A stretch of DNA of 5,450 nucleotides from Prevotellaceae bacterium (GTDB lineage Bacteria; Bacteroidota; Bacteroidia; Bacteroidales; UBA932), in assembly GCA_031285695.1 (NCBI GenBank), contig JAITVR010000039.1:1-5450 (forward strand). The letters are read 5' to 3'. The notes under the pieces are model-generated. The model did not search any database, was not told where the DNA came from, and was given only the letters and a program-made list of their open reading frames with translations. The translations under genes were made by a program, and so were the position numbers. This document shows positions 1-5,442 of the stretch, piece after piece; position 1 is the stretch's first letter; every line of letters starts with the position of its first letter.

Positions 1-293
1 CCAACCATGATGGTTGTCGTATCAGTATTGTTCCAAACGGAATGAGGTATAGAACCTTCAACTAAAAAGGACTCGTTCGGGTTTAGTGTTTTTTCGGTGT
101 CATTCAGCTTGATTTTTGCCTGCCCCTGCACCACTACAAACAGGTGATTGTGCGCGTGGGTGTGCACCTCCACAGGTCCGCCGCCGTGGGGCTGCAGGTA
201 GGCAATGGAGCCGTCTATAATTTCGCCGCAGCTGCCAAAAAGTTTTTTGGCAAGAAAATTTACGTGGTTGGGCGGAGCTACAAAGTCTTCCAT
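1..293 (-). CDS. Small single-domain cupin protein, C-terminus cut by the window edge
   Basis: Read on the minus strand from the ATG at 293-291, this frame stays open to the window edge for 97 full codons. It has the two cupin motifs. Motif 1 spans about residues 38-57: G38, five residues, H44, H46 and then G57, but the usual glutamate is replaced by H50 in the string HTHAHNH. Motif 2 includes P83, H84 and N88, fitting the H-x3-N ending. H44, H46, H50 and H84 could form an all-histidine metal site. The family is known to be a small metal-binding beta-barrel, often an enzyme or a sugar or ligand sensor. The start lies 2 bp after the stop of the upstream beta-keto acid cleavage gene, so the two are very probably one transcript and may share a substrate or pathway. 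No signal peptide is seen, so it is probably cytoplasmic. The substrate cannot be told from the sequence. Confidence 0.85.
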   Translation of the reverse strand, partial: MEDFVAPPNHVNFLAKKLFGSCGEIIDGSIAYLQPHGGGPVEVHTHAHNHLFVVVQGQAKIKLNDTEKTLNPNESFLVEGSIPHSVWNNTDTTTIMV

Positions 294-295
294 TT

Positions 296-1141
296 TTACT
301 TTCTCAGCTTATCAATGCCAAACATTTGCCTTGCCTCGGCGGCTGTGGCGGGTTCGTGCCCCATGGCGCGAATGAGCGCAACAATTTTTTCGACCAAAAA
401 AGCGTTGTTGGGTGCAAATTTTCCGGGCGCGTAGCAAAAGCTATCCTCAAAACCCACGCGCACCACGCTTGCGCCCATGGCAATGGCGCAGGCCAGCATG
501 TTGAAGCTTTGCATTTGGTCGTTATTTAAGCCCCAGTGCGGGTTTTGCTCGGTGAGCGAAGTCATGTAAAGCAGGTTGCGCGGCGAGTCCGAAAGGTTGC
601 TTGCCGTGCCGGTGCCGAGGCAAAAGTTGTAGTGCAGCGGGCGGCTCAGCACGCCTTCGTCGGCCAGCTTGTGGCAGGTTTCGACCATGCTGAGGTCAAA
701 AATTTCGAGCTCGGGAACCACCTTTTTTTCCTTCATTCGGGCCGCCCAAAAGCGCATGTCGGGCAGCGTATTTACGTAGGCCGCTTCGCCAAAGTTGACC
801 GAGCCCATGTTGAGCGAAGCCACCTCTACGCGCGGCTCGTTGAGGCACACGCAGCGCTCCTCGAGCGTGAGCGTGGACAGCCCACCGGTGGAACCCTGTA
901 TTACAATGTCGCTTTTGGCGCGAATTAAGTCCAGCGTTTGGCTAAAAACGGTAAGGTCGAAGGTTGGCTCGCCATTGAGCTCGCGCGTGTGCAGGTGCAC
1001 CTGCGATGCGCCGGCTTTGGCGCAGCTTAAGGTATCTTCGGCAATGGCTTGCGGTGTGAGCGGGTTGCTGCACTCGGCAGGAATTTGCTTGCCTCCGTGG
1101 CACACGGGGGCAACGGTTACAACAATTTTACGCGTTGACAT
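296..1141 (-). CDS. Beta-keto acid cleavage enzyme (BKACE, DUF849 family; 3-keto-5-aminohexanoate cleavage enzyme-like)
   Basis: This is a complete 281-residue protein, the usual length for this TIM-barrel family. Known members are Zn-dependent and condense a beta-keto acid with acetyl-CoA, giving acetoacetate and a new CoA ester. The founding member is Kce of lysine fermentation. Visible hallmarks are the HLHTR motif with zinc ligands H49 and H51, STGG at 84-87 (S84 matches a Kce active-site serine), SLNMGSVNFG at 109-118, PELE at 143-146, and RVGFED at 228-233. That last motif supplies R228, the third zinc ligand E232 and D233. The N-terminal active-site region reads APVCHGG (11-17), and the position matching Kce Glu14 is H15 or G16, so the substrate probably differs from 3-keto-5-aminohexanoate. 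The gene starts 23 bp after the DUF4276 stop and ends 2 bp before the cupin start. It is clearly GC-richer than the two genes upstream. The family assignment is firm; the substrate is unknown. Confidence 0.93.
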   Translation of the reverse strand: MSTRKIVVTVAPVCHGGKQIPAECSNPLTPQAIAEDTLSCAKAGASQVHLHTRELNGEPTFDLTVFSQTLDLIRAKSDIVIQGSTGGLSTLTLEERCVCLNEPRVEVASLNMGSVNFGEAAYVNTLPDMRFWAARMKEKKVVPELEIFDLSMVETCHKLADEGVLSRPLHYNFCLGTGTASNLSDSPRNLLYMTSLTEQNPHWGLNNDQMQSFNMLACAIAMGASVVRVGFEDSFCYAPGKFAPNNAFLVEKIVALIRAMGHEPATAAEARQMFGIDKLRK

Positions 1142-1164
1142 GGGTAAGCGTTTCGTTTAAAAAA

Positions 1165-1737
1165 CTACAAAGCAATTAGCTTGTTTAGTCCGGATAGAAA
1201 ATGATTAAAACTTGCAGAGGTATTAACAGTGAGATTCATGTGCTTAGGAATTTCTCGTGAAGCATGGCTTTTTGAAAAATCTTTGGTGAGGAGGCTCATT
1301 TCATGCGAGCCAATCACATTGTCTGGTTCACGAAACTTTGCTACATGCCTTTGTCTGCTTGCCTTTGTCCTTGGATATACAGTTTCTACGGCATTCAAAT
1401 CTCCTAAATACCAATTTTCTAATTCTCGGCATGCTATCCGAACTACAAGGGGGATTGACGAGTTTGTACACAGCGCTTGCAATTCGCCTTTTAATTGCAT
1501 GCAATCATTAGAGTCTTGGTCATGAAGAATAAGCACCTTGACGGGATAGCCATAATTAGGATAAGCTCTCATTTTTATGGGAATAGATTTTTTTAGGTGG
1601 CTTTTCCCCTCGTGTGGGCGGATAAAGCAATTTTTGCCCAATGTGTAATCTGAAGGTAAAATTCGAGGTAGAAGAACTCGTAGAAAATTTTCCATAGAGG
1701 CTTCTTCTGTTAGTATTTCTATTACAGTTGAGTTCAT
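1165..1737 (-). CDS. DUF4276-type protein, putative Toprim-like partner of the adjacent ATPase
   Basis: This is a 190-residue cytoplasmic protein. I start it at the ATG at 1737-1735, which lies 2 bp after the ATPase stop. An in-frame ATG at 1779 would add 14 residues but overlap the ATPase by about 40 bp, and the protein's first beta-strand (STVIEILTEE) begins naturally at the shorter start. Features typical of DUF4276 are an N-terminal strand with E7 and TEE (10-12), an acidic HDQDSND motif after a hydrophobic strand (72-78), RELENWYLGD (104-113, like the family's E-x-W-L-x-x-D signature), and a C-terminal SASFNHFLSGL (174-184). E7 plus D73/D75 resembles the Glu and DxD metal site of Toprim nucleases; that is inference from the motif pattern. 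Constant pairing with an ABC-type ATPase supports a two-component machine. Composition is AT-rich like the ATPase and unlike the next gene. The biochemical function has not been shown by anything here. Confidence 0.8.
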   Translation of the reverse strand: MNSTVIEILTEEASMENFLRVLLPRILPSDYTLGKNCFIRPHEGKSHLKKSIPIKMRAYPNYGYPVKVLILHDQDSNDCMQLKGELQALCTNSSIPLVVRIACRELENWYLGDLNAVETVYPRTKASRQRHVAKFREPDNVIGSHEMSLLTKDFSKSHASREIPKHMNLTVNTSASFNHFLSGLNKLIAL

Positions 1738-1739
1738 GC

Positions 1740-2924
1740 CTATTGAGGATTGCTGCCAACAAAATAACCTTCTTTCCACAAATACCCCAATTTATCACCT
1801 TCATCGTAGAGTGCTACAATTTCTTTATGACCTAACGCATGCTCTATTTTTGTGTAGCCGTTAGTTTTTGTAAGCCAGTAAACTTCATTTGGTTTAGCCC
1901 CATTTAGCAAATCAGGAGAGTGTGAAGATATAAATACTTGCCCCCCTGTATTTGCATATAACCTAAATTCATCTAAAAGTTCCACTAGTAAATTTGGGTA
2001 TAGTTGATTTTCGGGCTCCTCTATACATAGTAAGGGGTGCGGATGTGGGTCATGTAGCAGTATGAGGTAGGCAAACATTTTGATGGTGCCGTCTGATACA
2101 AAATTGGCGATAAAGGGGTCCTTGAAAGAGCCGTCTTGGAATTGCAACACAATTCTCCCGTCAATTGTTGACTTTGCAATAACATCACTTACCCCTGGAA
2201 CGCGTTGCTTCATTTTCTCCAACACCATGTTAAACCGTTTAGTGTGATTTTCAAAGATGTACTGAGCAACAAGTGATAAATTTTCACCTGTAGTGGACAA
2301 ATGCTCTGCATACCCTGCCTCTTGACTTGGTCGAGCTTCAGCTATATGGAAATCCGAAACATGCCAATTTTCAATGAAACTTCGAAAAGCGTTGGCAGCT
2401 TTGAATTTATCAAACTGTCCAAGACCTTTAATGGCTAGTATGTCGGGAGCTCCAAGTTTTTGCGTTTCTCTACCTAACTCTTCATCTTTTTTGTCAAAAT
2501 CTTCTTCGTTGGTAATGGCGTAACCATTACCCCGAGAAAAATCAAGAAAGTGATAAGGAGAGCCGTATGAACTCCTCTTATAGCGAAGTATTTCTCGCTC
2601 TACTATTGGTTTTCCGTTTTGCTCTCCAATCTCGAGTCTGTAGGTAACTAATCTGTATTTTCCTGCTATAGTTAAACGAAATTGAAGTTCTATCTCTATT
2701 AACCCTGTTTGTCCACGACTGATTACCTCTTTAAATCCACCTCGTTTTTGTAGAGCTTGTCGAACATTGTTTTTTAGCGCATCGCTAAGAAAACCAAAAA
2801 CATCGAAAAGCGTAGTTTTACCAACTCCATTGGCGCCCACAAAAATGGCCAATTCTGGAATGTTTCTTAATTCAAGAGATTGGAAAGTCTTAAAGTTTTT
2901 AAGTTTTATGCTCTCAATTTTCAT
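1740..2924 (-). CDS. AAA/ABC-type ATPase of the RecF/SMC-like (AAA_21/AAA_15) class, partner of the DUF4276 protein
   Basis: This is a 394-residue, complete ATPase. In order it shows the N-terminal KIESIKLKNFKTF strand, a Walker A motif GANGVGKTT (30-38, K36), a long charged middle region (about 100-240) likely to be the insertion or dimerisation part, an ABC-type signature SDGT (277-280), a Walker B with catalytic glutamates LLCIEEPEN (298-306, E302/E303), and an H-loop SSHSP (333-337, H335). The C-terminal LGYLWKEGYFVG (379-390) resembles the tail seen in ATPases that travel with DUF4276 partners. All nucleotide-binding residues look intact, so activity is expected. Such proteins dimerise on ATP and act on DNA or gate a partner effector. 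The DUF4276 gene follows after 2 bp. The OLD, Gabija and PARIS anti-phage systems use the same ATPase class; a defence role here is inference. The region is AT-rich compared with its flanks. Confidence 0.93.
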   Translation of the reverse strand: MKIESIKLKNFKTFQSLELRNIPELAIFVGANGVGKTTLFDVFGFLSDALKNNVRQALQKRGGFKEVISRGQTGLIEIELQFRLTIAGKYRLVTYRLEIGEQNGKPIVEREILRYKRSSYGSPYHFLDFSRGNGYAITNEEDFDKKDEELGRETQKLGAPDILAIKGLGQFDKFKAANAFRSFIENWHVSDFHIAEARPSQEAGYAEHLSTTGENLSLVAQYIFENHTKRFNMVLEKMKQRVPGVSDVIAKSTIDGRIVLQFQDGSFKDPFIANFVSDGTIKMFAYLILLHDPHPHPLLCIEEPENQLYPNLLVELLDEFRLYANTGGQVFISSHSPDLLNGAKPNEVYWLTKTNGYTKIEHALGHKEIVALYDEGDKLGYLWKEGYFVGSNPQ

Positions 2925-2951
2925 TTTTCGAAATTTTTTTGTAAAAGTACA

Positions 2952-2984
2952 AAAAAGTATGGAATTACCTTGCTTGTACGTAAA
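2952..2984 (-). promoter_or_regulatory. Possible Bacteroidota-type promoter for the ATPase/DUF4276 pair
   Basis: Read on the minus strand, TACTTTTT at 2959-2952 matches the -7 box TAnnTTTG except for the last base. A TTTA at 2984-2981 sits 25 bases upstream, start to start, in place of the -33 TTTG. Transcription would start around 2945, leaving a leader of about 20 nt before the ATG at 2924. Both boxes are imperfect and the region is rich in A/T runs, so chance is a real alternative. Confidence 0.3.
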
Positions 2985-3021
2985 GTAACGCTAACGACAA
3001 ATAACCGTATCATTTTTTTTG

Positions 3022-3029
3022 TATATTTG
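3022..3029 (+). promoter_or_regulatory. -7 promoter box (TAnnTTTG) for the tag gene
   Basis: TATATTTG is an exact match to the Bacteroidota -7 consensus, lies in the divergent intergenic gap and faces the tag gene. The expected start of transcription is near 3036, giving a leader of about 47 nt to the ATG at 3083. No good -33 TTTG is found at the right distance, since that position is CAAATAAC-like, so the assignment rests on the -7 box alone. Confidence 0.45.
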
Positions 3030-3082
3030 TCGCCGTTGCCGTCTTTCGCGCTGCGTTGAAACGACAAAAAAAGAAGAAAAAC

Positions 3083-3658
3083 ATGCAAAAGCAAGAAAAT
3101 GACCCGCGCTGCGGCTGGTGCACATCGGACCCTATTTACGTTAAGTATCACGACGAGGAGTGGGGAAAAGAGGTGACGGACGACCCAAAAATGTTTGAAT
3201 TTTTGGTGCTTGAAGGCGCGCAGGCGGGCTTGAGCTGGCTGACTATTCTTAGGCGGCGCGAAGGCTACCGCAAGGCTTTTGCCAACTTTAACGTCAAAAA
3301 AGTGGCCAAAATGACGCCGGAAGATGTGGAGCGCCTAATGCAGGACGCGGGAATTATTCGCAACCGGCTGAAAATTGAGTCAACCATTACCAACGCCCAA
3401 CATTTTTTGGAAATACAAAAGGAATTCGGCAGCTTTTGCGGCTACCTAAAGGCATTTTTGCCCAAGGGAAAACCAGTTGTCAACCGGTGGAAAACGCTGA
3501 GCCAAATTCCCGCCTCGTCGCCCCTGTCCGACGCTATTAGCAGGGACATGAAAAAGCGGGGTTTCAAGTTTTTCGGCACCACCATTTGCTACGCCCACCT
3601 GCAGGCCGTGGGCTACGTGAACGACCACTTGGAGGGTTGCCCGTTTAAGCATCGCTAA
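3083..3658 (+). CDS. tag: DNA-3-methyladenine glycosylase I
   Basis: This is a 191-residue protein close in length to E. coli Tag (187). It removes 3-methyladenine from alkylated DNA, the first step of base excision repair, in the cytoplasm. The N-terminus carries the family signature RCGWCTSDPIYVKYHDEEWG (9-28). The four zinc-snap ligands of E. coli Tag are all present: C10, H23, H182 and C186 (in DHLEGC). FEFLVLEGAQAGLSW (38-52) contains the catalytic-pocket glutamate E44 (E. coli Glu38) and W52 (E. coli Trp46). I chose the ATG at 3083, which has a purine-rich AAGAAGAAAAAC leader. An in-frame TTG at 3056 would add a lysine-rich nonapeptide not expected in the family. The gene diverges from the ATPase and appears to have its own promoter. 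Nothing suggests it belongs to the ATPase module. No hairpin-plus-T-run terminator follows its stop; repeats begin almost at once. Confidence 0.96.
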   Translation: MQKQENDPRCGWCTSDPIYVKYHDEEWGKEVTDDPKMFEFLVLEGAQAGLSWLTILRRREGYRKAFANFNVKKVAKMTPEDVERLMQDAGIIRNRLKIESTITNAQHFLEIQKEFGSFCGYLKAFLPKGKPVVNRWKTLSQIPASSPLSDAISRDMKKRGFKFFGTTICYAHLQAVGYVNDHLEGCPFKHR

Positions 3659-3660
3659 GC

Positions 3661-3682
3661 GGCGCTTCGGCTTCGCTCAGCG
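3661..3682 (-). repeat. CTGAG-type dispersed repeat, single copy at the tag 3' end
   Basis: On the minus strand this reads CGCTGAGCGAAGCCGAAGC followed by GCC. It resembles the CTGAGCGAAGTCGAAG sequences scattered between genes in many bacteria and is related to the two copies at 4034-4134 (CTGAGC then CGAAGC). It begins 2 bp after the tag stop codon, so it may lie in the tag mRNA 3' end. Confidence 0.5.
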
Positions 3683-3710
3683 TCCGGAAAAGGTCGTTGA
3701 GCAGCGCCGA

Positions 3711-3857
3711 AACGACTTTGCAGCACAGGGGAATGACTTTGCAAGGCGAAGGAATGGTACTGCAATAGGGAGAAATGACTTTGCAAGTGGAGGGAACGAC
3801 TTTGCAGCCGGTAGCAACCCTTCTGCAAGTGGTAGCAACGACTTTGCAGGTAGAAAA
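3711..3857. repeat. Tandem array of seven 21-bp units
   Basis: Seven contiguous units start at 3711, 3732, 3753, 3774, 3795, 3816 and 3837, each exactly 21 bp. The consensus begins AAYGACTTTGCAR and ends in eight variable, mostly purine bases. AA at positions 1-2 and TGCA at 9-12 are identical in all seven units. Units 3 and 6 are the most diverged in the ACTT part. A poorly matching eighth unit may precede at 3690. There are no unique spacers, so this is not a CRISPR array. The exact 21-bp period is close to two helical turns, which would put each TGCA core on the same face of the DNA. Function is unknown. Confidence 0.9.
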
Positions 3858-3864
3858 GAGCCAC

Positions 3865-4019
3865 GTCATTGCGAGGAGCGAGGCACGAGCGAAGAAGCAA
3901 TCTCCAGCCATACCTGTCATACCGTGCTTGACACGGTATCTCCCAATCGGGGGATTGCGGGTCAAGCCCGCAATGACAACAAGATTTGAGGTTGCTTCGC
4001 TAAACCCGCTCGCAATGAC
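3865..4019. repeat. Nested inverted-repeat element (REP/MITE-like) with GTCATTGCGAG ends
   Basis: The outer arms are GTCATTGCGAG (3865-3875) and its perfect complement CTCGCAATGAC (4009-4019). The middle arms are GAAGCAATCTC (3894-3904) against GAGGTTGCTTC (3988-3998), with one mismatch. The inner part (3916-3977) starts with GTCAT and ends with ATGAC. It contains two perfect 8-bp hairpins with 5-nt loops: ATACCGTG/CACGGTAT (3919-3939) and ATTGCGGG/CCCGCAAT (3954-3974). GTCATTGCGAG-type and GTCAT-CCG-GCTTGAC-type sequences are known as dispersed intergenic repeats in many bacterial genomes. No transposase gene and no obvious target-site duplication is visible. It could fold as a cruciform or as a structured RNA. 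Confidence 0.8.
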
Positions 4020-4033
4020 GATGGGTGTATCCC

Positions 4034-4134
4034 GTTGTCATGCTGAGCTTGTCGAAGCATCTCACGCTACCACCATGCTAACCCGAGACCGTTGGCTCCG
4101 CCGACCTTCGGTTCGACAGGCTCAGGGTAACAAC
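4034..4134. repeat. Inverted pair of CTGAGC-type repeats
   Basis: The left arm 4034-4056 runs from GTTGTCATGCTGAGC to TGTCGAA. The right arm 4112-4134 is its inverted copy, from TTCGACAGGCTCAG to GTAACAAC. The arms match at 19 of 23 positions and are separated by 55 bp of unique sequence. The CTGAGCTTGTCGAAGC motif is a familiar dispersed repeat class in environmental bacteria. The pair could form a stem in RNA read through from tag, or a small non-autonomous mobile element. It ends about 50 bp before the propeller start codon. Confidence 0.7.
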
Positions 4135-4185
4135 AAGAAAGCTTAAAAAAAACATTTTAATAACGATTTAAAAAACAAACAAGCA

Positions 4186-5442
4186 ATGAAAAAGATTTTA
4201 CTAGCAGCAGCCATACTTTGCGGCATGGCAATTTCGGTGCAGGCACAGGACTGGCCGCAGTGGCGCGGCGCCAACCGCACCGGCGTTTCTACCGAAAAGG
4301 GGCTCAACCTTAGCTGGGCGGCCAAAAAACCCACCGTGGCGTGGACTTTTAGAGAGGCAGGCCTGGGCTACTCCTCGCCCAGCATTGCCGGAGGCGTGCT
4401 GTACTGCCAAGGCGCAACGGATAGCAAGGGCTTTGCCTTTGCGGTAGATGTAAAAACCGGCGCGCTGAAGTGGAAGCAGGAGCTGGGCGACGAAGCTGTA
4501 GCAGACCGCGGAAACTGCCCCCGAGGCTCGGTTACCGTAGCCGGCGATAAGCTGTACCTCATTCGCGGCATTGGGCAAATTCACTGCCTTGAGGCGGCCA
4601 GCGGTAAAATAATTTGGACAAAAGATTTTACCTCCGATTTCAACGGAAAAATGATGTCGCGCTGGGGCTTTTGCGAGTCGCCCTTGGTCGATGGCAACTT
4701 AGTAATCTGCACCCCCGGCGGCGCCGATGGCACCATGGTAGCCTTGGACAAAAACACCGGCGCGCTCGTTTGGCGCACCAAGGATTGGACGGACGATGCC
4801 GGCTACTCCTCGCCCATAGTGGCCGAGGTGGACGGCGTGCGCATGTACATTCAGCAGGCGGCCAAGGGTGTGGCCGGCGTATCGGTTGATGGCAAGGTGC
4901 TGTGGAAGTACGTTATTCCCAACTACAAAACAGGCGTTATTCCTACCCCCATTTTTGAAAACAACGTGGTGTACGTTACCTCGGGCTACAACGCCGGCTG
5001 CAACAGCTTTCGGCTTAGCAAGGTGGGCAACGAAATTAAGGCCGACTCCATTTACTTCAACAAAAATATGATAAACCAGCACGGCGGCGTGGTGCTTATG
5101 AATGGCTACATTTACGGCCACTCGGACAATGCAGGCTGGGTGTGCCAAAACCTAAAAACAGGCGAGCGCACTTGGGCAAAGCGCAGCAAACCCGGCGAGG
5201 GAGCCGTGCGCGGCAGCGTGGTAGGAGTTGATGGGCACTTCATTGCGCTTGATGAGGCTTCGGGCACGCTTTCGGTGGCGGTGGCTTCGCCCGAGGGCTG
5301 GAAGGAGGTAAGCCGCATGGACTTCCCCGAGCGCACCGCGCTGCAAACGCAGGATAACAAGGTGTGGGCGCACCCCGTCATTGCCGGCGGCAAGCTGTAC
5401 CTCCGCGACCAAGATTTGATAATTTGCGTTGATTTAAAATAG
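4186..5442 (+). CDS. Secreted PQQ-like beta-propeller repeat protein
   Basis: This is a complete 418-residue protein. Residues 1-20 form a clear Sec signal peptide (KK, hydrophobic core, then SVQA) with likely cleavage before Q21. No lipobox cysteine follows it, so the mature protein is probably periplasmic or exported. The mature start DWPQWRGANRTGVS is typical of the PQQ-like propeller proteins common in Bacteroidota, Planctomycetes and Verrucomicrobia. Blade motifs of the form A-x-D-x-x-TG-x-x-x-W recur at about 86-96, 134-144, 186-196, 232-240 and 320-330, with a weaker one near 353-361. No quinoprotein dehydrogenase features such as a cytochrome c or vicinal-cysteine motif are seen, so enzymatic activity is doubtful. 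A scaffold or binding role is more likely. Eight cysteines remain in the mature chain. The start is the ATG after an A-rich leader (AAACAAACAAGCA) with no Shine-Dalgarno sequence. It looks monocistronic here, but the window ends 8 bp after the stop. Confidence 0.9.
   Translation: MKKILLAAAILCGMAISVQAQDWPQWRGANRTGVSTEKGLNLSWAAKKPTVAWTFREAGLGYSSPSIAGGVLYCQGATDSKGFAFAVDVKTGALKWKQELGDEAVADRGNCPRGSVTVAGDKLYLIRGIGQIHCLEAASGKIIWTKDFTSDFNGKMMSRWGFCESPLVDGNLVICTPGGADGTMVALDKNTGALVWRTKDWTDDAGYSSPIVAEVDGVRMYIQQAAKGVAGVSVDGKVLWKYVIPNYKTGVIPTPIFENNVVYVTSGYNAGCNSFRLSKVGNEIKADSIYFNKNMINQHGGVVLMNGYIYGHSDNAGWVCQNLKTGERTWAKRSKPGEGAVRGSVVGVDGHFIALDEASGTLSVAVASPEGWKEVSRMDFPERTALQTQDNKVWAHPVIAGGKLYLRDQDLIICVDLK

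Larger units (their letters stand above)
3659..4185. other. 527-bp non-coding, repeat-rich intergenic region between tag and the propeller gene
   Basis: No convincing gene is present here. In order it holds a CTGAG-type palindromic repeat (3661-3682), a seven-unit 21-bp tandem array (3711-3857), a nested inverted-repeat element bounded by GTCATTGCGAG (3865-4019), an inverted pair of CTGAGC-type repeats (4034-4134), and an A/T-rich leader (4135-4185) before the propeller gene. Open frames on both strands cross the 21-bp array only because the unit length is a multiple of three. No match to TAnnTTTG is seen in the leader, so the promoter of the propeller gene is not identified. Confidence 0.75.

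Noticed and set aside
144..434. Plus-strand open frames opposite cupin and BKACE (also 326-529, 536-928 and 795-1160)
   Set aside because: They are antisense to strongly supported genes, with low-complexity composition caused by the GC-rich coding strand.
1738..1779. Longer start for the DUF4276 protein at 1779
   Set aside because: It would overlap the ATPase by about 40 bp and add residues before the natural first strand. The ATG at 1737 is 2 bp after the ATPase stop, a typical operon arrangement.
3056..3082. TTG start adding nine residues to tag
   Set aside because: It adds a lysine-rich tail absent from the family, and the ATG at 3083 has a better leader and gives the usual length.
3083..3658. 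Tag as part of the ATPase/DUF4276 defence-like module
   Set aside because: It is divergently transcribed with its own -7 box and is a common housekeeping repair gene. Proximity alone is not evidence.
3656..3690. Rho-independent terminator for tag
   Set aside because: Short GC-rich palindromes occur (for example AAGCGGCGCTT at 3657-3667), but no T run follows.
3711..3857. CRISPR array
   Set aside because: The units are directly adjacent with no unique spacers, and no cas gene is nearby.
3645..3965. Open frame on the minus strand (106 codons) with 7-residue CKVV-type repeats, and a similar plus-strand frame at 3775-4146
   Set aside because: Both frames are produced by the 21-bp array and the palindromic repeats. 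The minus frame also overlaps the tag 3' end. There is no start context and no recognisable domain. The frames stay open because 21 is a multiple of three.
4186..5442. PQQ-dependent alcohol dehydrogenase
   Set aside because: Only the propeller repeats are seen. The length is short, and there is no vicinal-cysteine or heme motif to support a quinoprotein enzyme.
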